A DNA stretch of 64,000 bases from positions 654,001-718,000 of the forward strand of contig NC_021171.1 in the NCBI RefSeq assembly GCF_000242895.2, read 5' to 3'. A program made the translations under genes and the position numbers. This document shows, piece after piece, positions 44,985 to 53,059 of this stretch; the first letter of the stretch is position 1; every line of letters begins with the position of its first letter. Origin of the DNA: Bacillus sp. 1NLA3E. Lineage in GTDB: Bacteria; Bacillota; Bacilli; Bacillales; Cytobacillaceae. The notes under the pieces are model-generated. The model saw nothing but the letters and a program-made list of their open reading frames with translations, made no database searches and had not been told where the DNA came from.

Positions 44985-45503
44985 ATGCGATTTTTTATGA
45001 AATTGTTATTAACCATGCTATTTGTCCTATATCTAGCGGTCCTTACGAAACTAATTTTATTTAAATATATTCCTATATCAGAGATAACCAATCTTACTAA
45101 TTTTGGATTTTATGCACATCGTTGGAATGGCAGTAACCTTATCCCATTTAAAACGATACAATTATATTGGAACGCAGAAAATCTTAATTTAAACATTCGA
45201 ATAGAAAACCTAGTTGGAAATATTATCGGTTTTGTTCCGTTCGGTTTCATCCTCCCCATGTTAGTGAAAAGGTTTCAGAAACTAATAATGGTCTTGATTG
45301 CAACATGTTATTTAAGTTTTGTATATGAAGGTCTTCAATTCTTAACTGGATTTGGAAGTTTTGATGTCGACGATTTAATTTTAAATACTTTTGGTGGGAT
45401 TTTGGGCTACTTCGCTTATAAAATAGTTCTACTAATGATGAGTTATATGCAAAAAAATTCACCAAATAAAACCTTAACAATATTGCGATACTTCATTTAC
45501 TGA
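44985..45503 (+). CDS. VanZ-family membrane protein
   Basis: A 172-residue protein with four to five helices and the VanZ pattern: the NLIPFKTI segment after helix 1, ENLVGNIIGFVPFGFILPML, SFVYEGLQFLTGFGSFDVDD and LILNTFGGILGY. VanZ proteins confer teicoplanin resistance or tolerance of related stress in some contexts, but chromosomal members usually have no assigned function. AGGAG precedes the ATG at 44985 by 10 bases. Its TGA lies in the loop and arm of the terminator at 45487-45516. Confidence 0.87.
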   Translation: MRFFMKLLLTMLFVLYLAVLTKLILFKYIPISEITNLTNFGFYAHRWNGSNLIPFKTIQLYWNAENLNLNIRIENLVGNIIGFVPFGFILPMLVKRFQKLIMVLIATCYLSFVYEGLQFLTGFGSFDVDDLILNTFGGILGYFAYKIVLLMMSYMQKNSPNKTLTILRYFIY

Positions 45504-45557
45504 AGTATCTTTTTTTGATTTAAAAAAAGACAAAAGGGTGAAATTATCCCTTTTGTC
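45487..45557. terminator. back-to-back terminators between vanZ-type and tetR-type genes
   Basis: 45487-45516: GATACTTCA/TGAAGTATC plus seven T on the plus strand. 45529-45557: GACAAAAGGG/CCCTTTTGTC followed by T-run on the minus strand. They serve the two convergent genes. Confidence 0.85.
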
Positions 45558-45568
45558 GTCGTTGGTAT

Positions 45569-46219
45569 TCATTCTTTTTTACCCAACCCATGCATGATAA
45601 ATTGAATAGTTCGTTCGGTTTCGAGCTCATCATCCCATTCCATTTCTGGGAAAAAGATATAACGGGATACAAAGTAGCCAAAGATACTGGTAATAGTAAG
45701 TCTGGTAACACTTGCAGATGGCATTTCAATCAATTGTCCTTTGTCTTGATAGCTTTGGATGATGCTCGACACCCGCTCAAATGTTTTTTTAGCAATACTT
45801 TCAATAAATTGGGCTCTTAATTCTGGTTGGAATGGGATTTCCTGTAGCATGATTTTAATAACGGGAAGAAGCTTAATAATAACCTCTCTCCGGTTTTCAA
45901 TTGTCTCTCTCAGAAAATCCTCCACTCGGTCATATTTGCGATCCAATACTTTATTAAAATCATTAATAATAAACGGAGCAATCATTTTTGTCATGAGTGG
46001 GGTAACAATTGACATCAACAGCTCTTTTTTCGTGCTGTAGTGTCTAAAAATTGTCCCTTCTGCGACTCCTGCCTTTTTAGCAATTTCACTAGTCGAGGTA
46101 GCAGCGTAACCTTTTTCGGAAAATGATTCAATGGCTGCGATAATGATCTTTTTTTGCTTATCCGTTAATCCTATTTCATCATCAAATAGTTGCTGAATGA
46201 TCATCTCTTCTTCAGACAT
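45569..46219 (-). CDS. TetR-family regulator of the adjacent ABC exporter
   Basis: A 216-residue regulator; ATG 46219 has AAAGGAG seven bases upstream. Helix-turn-helix: AAIESFSEKGYAATSTSEIA, KKAGVAEGTIFRHYSTKKEL. The C-terminal ligand domain ends in FERVSSIIQSYQDKGQLIEM and the following helices. It is the third gene of a minus-strand unit (ATPase, permease, regulator) and most likely binds the dyad at 48147-48162 upstream of the ATPase gene. The inducer is unknown, presumably a compound exported by the ABC pump. Confidence 0.88.
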   Translation of the reverse strand: MSEEEMIIQQLFDDEIGLTDKQKKIIIAAIESFSEKGYAATSTSEIAKKAGVAEGTIFRHYSTKKELLMSIVTPLMTKMIAPFIINDFNKVLDRKYDRVEDFLRETIENRREVIIKLLPVIKIMLQEIPFQPELRAQFIESIAKKTFERVSSIIQSYQDKGQLIEMPSASVTRLTITSIFGYFVSRYIFFPEMEWDDELETERTIQFIMHGLGKKE

Positions 46220-46295
46220 GGTAAACTCCTTTAGAACCATACTAGTTAATAAATCATTTTATAACGAATGTGATTAAAAGTTTAGAACTTGTAGG

Positions 46296-47402
46296 TTAAA
46301 TTTTTCTGTACTTCTTTAAAGCGAATATATTTAACACAATAAAGACAAGTGCAAATCCTAATAGCACAAGTAAATCGTTCAAAATGTCACTTAATCCTAA
46401 GCCTTTATACATGACACTAACTAGTGCATCGCCGCCATAGTACATTGGCATGCATTTAGCAATCATTTGCATCCAATTAGGCATTCCCTCAAATGGGAAA
46501 ATACCAGCGAAAAAGACTTGAGGAATGATGGCGATTGGGATAAACTGCATCATTTGGAATTCCGAATTAGCGAAGGCTGATAGGAGAATACCAAGTGACA
46601 AAGCAACAAGTGCTAAGATTATATTGATTAAAATTACGTTCCATAATGAACCAATAAGCATGATATCTAATACCCTTGTTGCATAAAAGACAACAATCAA
46701 CGTTTGGATAATGGCAAATATGCCATATCCCATTAAATACCCAAATACAATGTCTCGTCTTTGTATAGGTGTTGCCATTAAGCGATCAAGTGTACCAGTA
46801 GTCCGTTCTCGTAATAAAGCAATTCCAGAAATGAGAAAAACGAAGAAAAAGACAAAGAAACCAACTAAAATCGGACTTAACTGATCAAAAAAGGTCGTAT
46901 CCTTATCGCCATAAATATATGAAGTACTGATATCGGTAGCTTTTACTTGCTCCATCTTGACCGGAGCGCTTTGAAGTTTACTTTGAATATTTTGAATAAA
47001 GCTTGATAAATTTTTCGACTGTTTCATAGCATTCTCAGCCGCAATTGCTTGTACAACTTTCATTTGTAAGGCTTTTGTTGTGGTAGGCTGTGAATTTTTT
47101 AGCGTCAGTTTAATTTTTTCATCATTAAATTGCAGAACCCCGTCTAATTCATCATCTATTATGACTTTCTTCGTATTTTTTATTTGATCATATTGTTTTA
47201 CAATTATATCTTTATCTTTTAATTGTTCGACAAGGGTATCATCACCATTAATAACACCAAGCCGAGGTTCGACTGTATTGCCTGAAAGTAAATAGTGGAG
47301 GAGGGTTAAAATGATTAATGGTGCAACCATCATTAATGCAAGGGCCCGTTTATCACGTAACATTTGATGTATGATCCGCTTTACTAATGCTATGGTTCTC
47401 AT
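46296..47402 (-). CDS. ABC-2-type exporter permease
   Basis: A 368-residue membrane protein. One N-terminal helix (ALALMMVAPLIILTLLHYLL) is followed by a large extracytoplasmic domain (about 45-170) and five C-terminal helices. The family motif LLRERTTGTLDRLMATPIQR lies between helices. Its start overlaps the end of the ATPase gene by four bases, so the two are translationally coupled. It should export a drug, lipid or peptide in partnership with that ATPase; its substrate is unknown. Confidence 0.88.
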   Translation of the reverse strand: MRTIALVKRIIHQMLRDKRALALMMVAPLIILTLLHYLLSGNTVEPRLGVINGDDTLVEQLKDKDIIVKQYDQIKNTKKVIIDDELDGVLQFNDEKIKLTLKNSQPTTTKALQMKVVQAIAAENAMKQSKNLSSFIQNIQSKLQSAPVKMEQVKATDISTSYIYGDKDTTFFDQLSPILVGFFVFFFVFLISGIALLRERTTGTLDRLMATPIQRRDIVFGYLMGYGIFAIIQTLIVVFYATRVLDIMLIGSLWNVILINIILALVALSLGILLSAFANSEFQMMQFIPIAIIPQVFFAGIFPFEGMPNWMQMIAKCMPMYYGGDALVSVMYKGLGLSDILNDLLVLLGFALVFIVLNIFALKKYRKI

Positions 47403-48124
47403 CCCTTTTTACCTCCGGCTTTTAAAAAGACATCTTCTAAACTAGAAACTCCAAATTGGTTTTTCAATTCTGTTGGTGATCCACTTGTGATCATTTCTCC
47501 ATCTCTTATCATGGCTAGCTGGTCACATTTTTCTGCTTCGTCCATCACATGTGTGGTGACAAGAATGGTTTTTCCAGCCTTTTTTAAACGTCGGATTTCT
47601 GCCCAAATCGATTGTCTTAATTCAGGATCAATCCCTACTGTTGGTTCATCTAATATAAGTACTTGCGGGTCCTGGATTAAGGCAACCGCGAGAGATAATC
47701 GGCGTTTCATTCCACCTGAATAGTCCTGAACTTTCTTTTTAAGTTCGGATGTTAAATTTACTAAATCAGCTGCATAGGCAATTCTTTTGGTTTGCACATC
47801 TTTTTTTAGCTTAAAAAGGGAAGCGAAGAAGGCTAGATTTTCTTGTCCAGTTAAATCAGCATATAAAGCATCTGCTTGTGCCATATAACCAATTTTCTGT
47901 AATAGGTTCAAGTTAGGAACTGCTGTATCCAGTACATGCACATGGCCCTGGGAAGGACGATCCATCCCAACAATGATCTTAACTAAAGTGGTTTTACCTG
48001 AACCAGAAGGCCCGATTAGACCATATATTTGCCCGGGCTCCACGGTTAAATTAATCTTGTTTAAGACTCGTTTTTTTCCAAAACTTTTGCTCACTTCTTT
48101 AATAACAATCGTAGATGTCATCAA
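47399..48124 (-). CDS. ABC transporter ATP-binding protein
   Basis: A 241-residue nucleotide-binding subunit. Walker A is LIGPSGSGKTTLVKI, the signature loop VQDYSGGMKRRLSLAVAL, Walker B PQVLILDEPTVGIDPELR, and the switch His TILVTTHVMDEAEKCD. GAGGAGG-like sequence precedes the ATG at 48124. First gene of the exporter-regulator unit, with promoter and dyad operator directly upstream. Confidence 0.93.
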   Translation of the reverse strand: MMTSTIVIKEVSKSFGKKRVLNKINLTVEPGQIYGLIGPSGSGKTTLVKIIVGMDRPSQGHVHVLDTAVPNLNLLQKIGYMAQADALYADLTGQENLAFFASLFKLKKDVQTKRIAYAADLVNLTSELKKKVQDYSGGMKRRLSLAVALIQDPQVLILDEPTVGIDPELRQSIWAEIRRLKKAGKTILVTTHVMDEAEKCDQLAMIRDGEMITSGSPTELKNQFGVSSLEDVFLKAGGKKG

Positions 48125-48146
48125 TAAACCTCCTCTAAAACGATGT

Positions 48147-48180
48147 GTGAGTGATTACTCACTATTATTATATATAAAAT
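48147..48180 (-). promoter_or_regulatory. promoter and dyad operator of the ABC exporter unit
   Basis: GTGAGT-GATT-ACTCAC (48147-48162) is a perfect six-base dyad of the kind bound by TetR proteins. On the minus strand a TATAAT-like -10 (TATATAATAAT) directly precedes it, so binding would block transcription start. Confidence 0.7.
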
Positions 48181-48313
48181 AAATTAAAGTTCAATGGGGG
48201 TTTGATATTTTTCGGAAAAATCAATAATGAATAAAGTGTTATAATAATGTAGTGTTTTATTAAGCTACCCTTAAATTCGGTTTATTTAATTATTTTTGGT
48301 ATTAAATTTTTTT

Positions 48314-48500
48314 GGCTCTGTTAAACTAGAATGTTGATTTCCGTTCCAGACGCTTCGCTTTCCGCGGGGCGGGCGGTGAGCCTCCTCGGCGCTTAAGCGC
48401 CTGTGGGGTCTCACCTGTCCCGCTGCTCCCGCAGGAGTCTTCGCGCCTTCCACTTCAATCAACATTGTGCAAAAGATCAACATTGAGCCTTAACACAGCC
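48314..48500. mobile_element. MITE-like element, 187 bp, intact
   Basis: Ends GGCTCTGTTAAAC and GGCTGTGTTAAG (inverted). The GC-rich core has the inner hairpin GGCGC-TTAA-GCGCC. The flanking octamers (ATTTTTTT / AATTATTT) agree only partly, so the target duplication has decayed or the ends are slightly off. It is the uninterrupted reference copy for the IS110 insertion at 11245. Confidence 0.78.
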
Positions 48501-48556
48501 AATTATTTAAAAAAATAGGGATGCCCAATAATGTTTATGGAGTGTGATGATAATTG

Positions 48557-49252
48557 ATGAGATTTACAAAAAGTATCCCGAATATGTTTACCTTAGGGAA
48601 TCTATATTGTGGGTTCCTATCGATCGGATTTGCTGCAAAAGGCCATTATAGTAACGCAGCAATCTTAATTTTAATCGGAATGATGTTGGATAGTATGGAT
48701 GGGCGATTGGCTAGAATGTTGAAGGCTGATACAACTCTGGGAAAAGAACTGGATTCTTTAGCGGATATTGTAACGTTCGGAATTGCTCCATCATTTTTGG
48801 TTTATTATACATATTTTATTCAATTTGGGTTTTTGGGGCTTGCGGTTGCCGGACTATTTCCTTTATTTGGTGCCTATCGATTAGCCCGGTTTAATATTAG
48901 TACAAATAAATCAAATAGCAATTATTTTATCGGTGTACCAATAACTGCTGCTGGTGGCATACTAGCCATACTGACCTTATTCGGAGATAAGATTCCGAAT
49001 ATTATTACCACCGTGGTTTTCATGGCATTGAGTTTTTTAATGGTGAGTAGAATTAGGATACCAAGCTTTAAAGAAATACCTCTTCCAAAATACGGAACGA
49101 TTGTTACTTTATTTCTAGGCTGCCTTTTATATGTCATTTACAAAGGCACCTATGGACAATTTCCATATTTGATTTACATTGCAACCCCGCTCTATATTGC
49201 ATACTTGGCGTATCGATTTATTAAAGGAAAAAACAGAAAAGATATCGATTAA
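48557..49252 (+). CDS. pssA: CDP-diacylglycerol--serine O-phosphatidyltransferase
   Basis: A 231-residue integral membrane enzyme that makes phosphatidylserine from CDP-diacylglycerol and serine. The CDP-alcohol phosphotransferase motif D-x2-D-G-x2-A-R-x8-G-x3-D-x3-D is complete at about residues 46-68 (DSMDGRLARM, then GKELDSLAD). N-terminus FTKSIPNMFTLGNLYCGFLS is typical of the class. About seven helices. The start could also be the TTG one codon earlier; GGAG lies 13 bases upstream. No psd (decarboxylase) gene is adjacent. Confidence 0.92.
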   Translation: MRFTKSIPNMFTLGNLYCGFLSIGFAAKGHYSNAAILILIGMMLDSMDGRLARMLKADTTLGKELDSLADIVTFGIAPSFLVYYTYFIQFGFLGLAVAGLFPLFGAYRLARFNISTNKSNSNYFIGVPITAAGGILAILTLFGDKIPNIITTVVFMALSFLMVSRIRIPSFKEIPLPKYGTIVTLFLGCLLYVIYKGTYGQFPYLIYIATPLYIAYLAYRFIKGKNRKDID

Positions 49253-49253
49253 T

Positions 49254-49300
49254 AAGAAAAACGAGCCTTTTACAAAAAAAGGCTCGTTTTTCTTATTTTT
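49254..49300. terminator. bidirectional terminator between pssA and the purine permease gene
   Basis: AAGAAAAACGAGCC/GGCTCGTTTTTCTT stem around an AT-rich loop, T-rich on both outgoing sides. It serves convergent genes. Confidence 0.85.
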
Positions 49301-50601
49301 TAATGCGCCAAAAATGCCAATTGATAGAAGAACAGTACCGCAAAAAGGTAAAGGAGTGGGTGGACTTCACGCCATTTCCCTTTAACGATCTTAAGTAGCG
49401 GATAAGTGATAAAACCAAGTGCGATTCCAGTTGAAATGCTTGATGTCAATGGCATGCTTAGGATTACAAGAAATGCAGGAAAGGCTTCATCAAGCTCATC
49501 CCAGCGGATTTTTGAGATACTGCCCATCATCAGGCTACCAACAATAATGAGTGCAGGAGCAGTAATGGCAGACAAACCAGACACTGCGCTTACAAGTGGA
49601 CCAAAGAATGCTGAAAGGATAAATAGAACAGCAACCGTGAGTGAAGTTAATCCGGTTCGGCCACCAGCTGCGACGCCTGAAGACGATTCGATATAGGCAG
49701 TTGTCGGGCTTGTTCCAAACATAGCGCCGATTGCTGTGGCAATTGAATCCGACAGCAATGCTTGCCTAGCCCGCGGAAACTTATCGCCTTTCATTAAACC
49801 TGCCTGGTTAGCAACGCCAATCATGGTGCCAGTGGTGTCAAAAATTGTAACAAGGATGAAGGAAAACACAACAGCATAAAGACCATGTTGAATAACATCG
49901 CTGAACGCAGCGATTGGGTTTGCCACGAGAAGTCCTTCAGGAAGTGTAGGTAGTGAAATGAATCCTTTGTCGAAGGAAAGCTGACCTGTAAAAAAGGCAA
50001 TCAACCCAGTAATAATCATACCAAAAAACAAAGCACCATTGACCCTCAGCATCATCAGGACAAGCGTGACCGCGAGCCCTATCAAGGCTAGAGCAGCAGA
50101 CGGGGATTTGAGATCACCGAGACCTACTAGGTTGGTAGGATGAGCAATGATTATTTTAGTCAGTCGAAGTCCGATAAAAGCAATAAAAAGACCAATTCCA
50201 GCTGTAATACCGTGTTTGAGATTTTCTGGGATTGCCTCAATTAATTTTTCCCTAAACGGAGTTAAAGACAGGATAACAAATATAATTCCAGCAACAAATA
50301 CGGCTGCAAAGGCTGTTTGATAAGTGATATCTTGATGGTTGCCGACGACAGAATAAGCAAAGTAAGCGTTAAGTCCCATTCCTGGTGCAATAGCAATAGG
50401 ATAATTGGCGAAAAGGCCCATCCACAGAGTCCCAATTACTGTGGCAATAATGGTTGCCGTAAAGACTTGCTCAAACGGGACACCAGCATCTGCTAAGATA
50501 ATCGGGTTAACAACCACGATATAAACCATTGTAAAGAAGGTCGTTATGCCCGCAATTAATTCAGTTTTTACATTTGTCTTATTTTCTTGTAGTTTAAACA
50601 T
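49300..50601 (-). CDS. pbuG: NCS2-family hypoxanthine/guanine permease
   Basis: A 433-residue permease of the AzgA-like NCS2 branch. Marks are ELIAGITTFFTMVYIVVVNP, IAIAPGMGLNAYFAYSVVG, EAIPENLKHGITAGIGLFIA, TIFDTTGTMIGVANQAG and GTSPTTAYIESSSGVAAGGR. ATG 50601 has GGAGG seven bases upstream, so the longer frame is not used. Two PurBox-like sites lie upstream, consistent with PurR control as in B. subtilis pbuG. No purine riboswitch consensus was found in the leader. Confidence 0.9.
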   Translation of the reverse strand: MFKLQENKTNVKTELIAGITTFFTMVYIVVVNPIILADAGVPFEQVFTATIIATVIGTLWMGLFANYPIAIAPGMGLNAYFAYSVVGNHQDITYQTAFAAVFVAGIIFVILSLTPFREKLIEAIPENLKHGITAGIGLFIAFIGLRLTKIIIAHPTNLVGLGDLKSPSAALALIGLAVTLVLMMLRVNGALFFGMIITGLIAFFTGQLSFDKGFISLPTLPEGLLVANPIAAFSDVIQHGLYAVVFSFILVTIFDTTGTMIGVANQAGLMKGDKFPRARQALLSDSIATAIGAMFGTSPTTAYIESSSGVAAGGRTGLTSLTVAVLFILSAFFGPLVSAVSGLSAITAPALIIVGSLMMGSISKIRWDELDEAFPAFLVILSMPLTSSISTGIALGFITYPLLKIVKGKWREVHPLLYLFAVLFFYQLAFLAH

Positions 50602-50614
50602 CGTTGATCCTCCA

Positions 50615-50660
50615 TAAATACGAACGTTTTTTAGTGCATTATATATATTATTCGTTATTA
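50615..50660 (-). promoter_or_regulatory. PurR-box pair upstream of the purine permease gene
   Basis: TAAATACGAACGTTTT (plus strand 50615-50630) and TAATAACGAATAAT (minus strand, about 50647-50660) are two ACGAA-centred boxes in opposite orientation, the usual PurR arrangement. A TATAAT (in ATATATAATGC on the minus strand) lies between them. Confidence 0.6.
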
Positions 50661-50872
50661 CCTTCATTTTCAAGGGCGAATTCGCAACAAGTCCAGTTTC
50701 TCCGTTTGAAAAAGTAGTTTTTTCAATACCTATGTTTAACCTTCACTGTTTTCTCTTGTTCATTCACAAAATTACATGGATGGGCAAAAAACTTTATTTC
50801 ATACCCCGTTGGGTATAAGATAAAGTCATAGATTCATCAGTCTATATTTTAAAAATCGAAAGGATGGAAAGT

Positions 50873-51145
50873 ATGCAAATAAGCGATCAAGCACGGGACC
50901 AATTAATCCCGGAATTAAAGTCACAAAATGCTGCAGGTATCCGTTTGTTTTTCGACGGTTATGGCTGAGGAGGCCCTCAAATTGGAGTGTCTCTGGATGA
51001 GCCTCAACCACAAGATAGTGTAAGAATCATTAATCAAATTCAAGTAGCATTTGCAGGGAATATTGAAGGGTATACGGATGACTTAGTTTTAGAATTTATT
51101 AAGGAAAGAAATGAATTCACTTTATTAGGAAGAAAAAGCTGTTAA
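50873..51145 (+). CDS. HesB/IscA-like protein, probable selenoprotein with in-frame UGA (Sec32)
   Basis: From ATG 50873 (AAAGGATGG upstream) the frame reads MQISDQARDQLIPELKSQNA, AGIRLFFDGYG, UGA at 50966-50968, then GGPQIGVSLDEP and on to GRKSC and TAA at 51143. HesB/IscA-like proteins have Cys at the UGA position (GxGCGGP). Codon 32 UGA is the only interruption in 91 codons, and sequence after it is well conserved in pattern. A hairpin GAGG-CC-CTCA/TGAG-CCTC (50970-51005) with an 18-base loop starts one base after the UGA, where bacterial SECIS elements lie. HesB-like selenoproteins are known. A nonsense mutation is the alternative. Confidence 0.75.
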
Positions 51146-51174
51146 AAAAGTTTTATGTGTAAGTATTTATTATT

Positions 51175-51229
51175 AGAGTGGCTGCCCCGCGTGCGTTTGT
51201 ATTAACGTACTTGAGGGTAGGCACTCTAT
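51175..51229 (+). terminator. long hairpin after the HesB-like gene
   Basis: AGAGTG-CT-CCC pairs with GGG-AG-CACTCT (with one G-T and one mismatch) around a 27-base region that contains CGTGCG/CGTAC. It is followed by ATTTTG. Probably the terminator of the HesB-like gene. Confidence 0.6.
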
Positions 51230-51395
51230 TTTGAGTTCCGAAATTCTTATTATCTTTTTTTTGTCGAAAAACTTTCGGTTTGTTTGGAATTTTGTAATAA
51301 TAGGGACATGGGACTTTAGCACCGTGAACCTAGTGTTTATACATCGGAACCATCTATATCTAGTAAACTACTTTCAATAGGGGATGAACGCGTAT

Positions 51396-52820
51396 ATGAG
51401 TACCACCAAAAGCGGAATTGACGGATTGGACCAGCTCCTAAACGGGGGACTTCCGGTTGGTTCAACTGTTTTGGTAGAAGGATTACCTGGAACAGGAAAG
51501 ACCATTCTTGGCATGCAATTCATTTTCCATGGAGCTGTGGAAGAGGATGAATCAGGCATTTTTATTACATTTGAAGAGTTACCAGACCAGCTTTATAACG
51601 AGCTGCAAGATTTTGGCTGGGATTTAAGGGAGTTAGAAAAACAAAATAAATTACGGGTCATCTGTCTTTCACCAGAGGTTTTAATCGAGCAAATAGAAAA
51701 GCCAAATGGATTGATCGAACAAATGATTAATGAAATTAATTGCAAACGTATTGTCATTGATAGCATAAGTTTGTATCAATTTGGATCTGACGATTTAATG
51801 AAGAGTAGAAAAACAATTTATTCGTTAAGAAACGTTCTTAGGAAATATAAAATTACTTCATTGCTCATTTCAGAATTAAATTCATCCGATCAAGGGAATG
51901 TACCTTTTGTGAATTACCTGGTTGATGGGGTCATCAGGTTATCATTGAAGAACCATATAAATGATTTTCGAAAAAGAACATTGGAAGTATTAAAGATGAG
52001 AGGCTGCCGGATCCAAGAAGGGGAGCACATCTATCGAATAAGTGAGAATGGAATTCATTTAGTTCCCGCACTCTCGCTTATTGAGGATAAAGCATTATTG
52101 AGTAATGAACGGTATAGTAGCACGGGGATAATGAAATTAGATCAAATCCTCTCGGGAGGTATTCCCAATGGTACATGTTTTCTAATTGATACAAATAGTA
52201 AAGCAAATTATAAATATTTTCTTTTCTCTATTGTCTGCAATAGATTGGTAGCTGGTGAAAATGTAATCATGTTATTATCCAATTTAATGGATCTATTTGA
52301 AATGAGACATTTACTTAAATTATTTGGCGTCTCGATGGATGAGTATGTTAAAGATGGCAAACTCCTTTTTATTGAACATTTTGATCGGCCGATTCCAGAT
52401 GGCTATGAATCTGCAGTCATCCAAGTCGCAGGAACTGATAATAGAGAATTTGAAAAAACAATAAAGGAAAAATTAGTCCCCATTATTGCTTCAAGCCTTC
52501 AAAAAGGAGAAAAGTGGTTCATTTATTACAATCTAAATACGATTATTTCCCAAAGAGGGAAAGAGTTTCTTGAACATTATTATGCTGAGGAGGTATCTAC
52601 GATTAGTTCAGCAGGGATTACAATGGTTACTTTAGTTAACTTTTCAGAAATAGGAAGTAAAACGGCCAGTTTTCTTGAGCGTACCTCCCATGGGGTTATT
52701 AAAACATGGGTGGATGGTAGCTATCAATATTTGCAAGTTCTTAAATCACCACAAGGAAAAATTTCACATCCACTTCTGGTTGAAAATATAATCATGAAAC
52801 CATTTATAAGATTGGTATAG
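51396..52820 (+). CDS. KaiC-like ATPase with two RecA-type domains, second degenerate
   Basis: A 474-residue protein. Domain 1 (about 1-235) is a KaiC/RadA-type core: GIDGLDQLLNGGLPVGSTVL, Walker A GLPGTGKT, then GIFITFEELPDQLY and Walker B RIVIDSISLY. Domain 2 (about 240-474) starts with the same kind of motif (GIMKLDQILSGGIPNGTCFL) but its Walker A is lost (IDTNSKANYKY). ATG 51396 is preferred since AGGGG directly abuts the one at 51384. It is first in a tight operon with a winged-helix protein (15-base gap) and a PocR-GAF-LuxR regulator (2-base gap), suggesting an ATP-dependent signalling module. Confidence 0.8.
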   Translation: MSTTKSGIDGLDQLLNGGLPVGSTVLVEGLPGTGKTILGMQFIFHGAVEEDESGIFITFEELPDQLYNELQDFGWDLRELEKQNKLRVICLSPEVLIEQIEKPNGLIEQMINEINCKRIVIDSISLYQFGSDDLMKSRKTIYSLRNVLRKYKITSLLISELNSSDQGNVPFVNYLVDGVIRLSLKNHINDFRKRTLEVLKMRGCRIQEGEHIYRISENGIHLVPALSLIEDKALLSNERYSSTGIMKLDQILSGGIPNGTCFLIDTNSKANYKYFLFSIVCNRLVAGENVIMLLSNLMDLFEMRHLLKLFGVSMDEYVKDGKLLFIEHFDRPIPDGYESAVIQVAGTDNREFEKTIKEKLVPIIASSLQKGEKWFIYYNLNTIISQRGKEFLEHYYAEEVSTISSAGITMVTLVNFSEIGSKTASFLERTSHGVIKTWVDGSYQYLQVLKSPQGKISHPLLVENIIMKPFIRLV

Positions 52821-52835
52821 AGAGGGTCGGCGATT

Positions 52836-53057
52836 ATGAATATGCCATTGCAAATTGAATGTACTCTTTTCTTTCAAGAAAATCCTTATACTTTTGAAAC
52901 ATTGGAAGGAATCGCAATGCGGTTAGGAAGGCATCGAGAAGACATCAAAATAGCAATTGACCAGCTTATTTCTATATCAATCCTTGAAATAATTGGTGAA
53001 GGGGAGCACGCAATTTATCGTTATATTCAGCCAGAGTATAGTTATAGGAGGCAATAA
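52836..53057 (+). CDS. small winged-helix DNA-binding-like protein
   Basis: A 73-residue protein with a helix-turn-helix plus wing plan: FFQENPYTFETLEGIAMRLG, RHREDIKIAIDQLISISILE, then GEGEHAIYRYIQPEY as wing strands. GAGGGTCGG precedes the ATG. It sits between the KaiC-like ATPase and the LuxR-type regulator with almost no spacing, so all three should be made together. It may be a DNA-binding or protein-binding partner; no family name is certain. Confidence 0.65.
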   Translation: MNMPLQIECTLFFQENPYTFETLEGIAMRLGRHREDIKIAIDQLISISILEIIGEGEHAIYRYIQPEYSYRRQ

Positions 53058-53059
53058 AC

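Noticed and set aside
48286-48483. Open frames inside the GC-rich repeat cores (also 12999-13199 and 25534-25855)
   Set aside because: They recur wherever the core occurs, on either strand, without ribosome sites. The high-GC repeat lacks stops by chance; such calls are common misannotations.
49300-50870. Purine riboswitch upstream of the guanine/hypoxanthine permease
   Set aside because: No three-way junction consensus (TATA-P1 with conserved loop pairs) in the short leader; two PurBox-like sites explain regulation.
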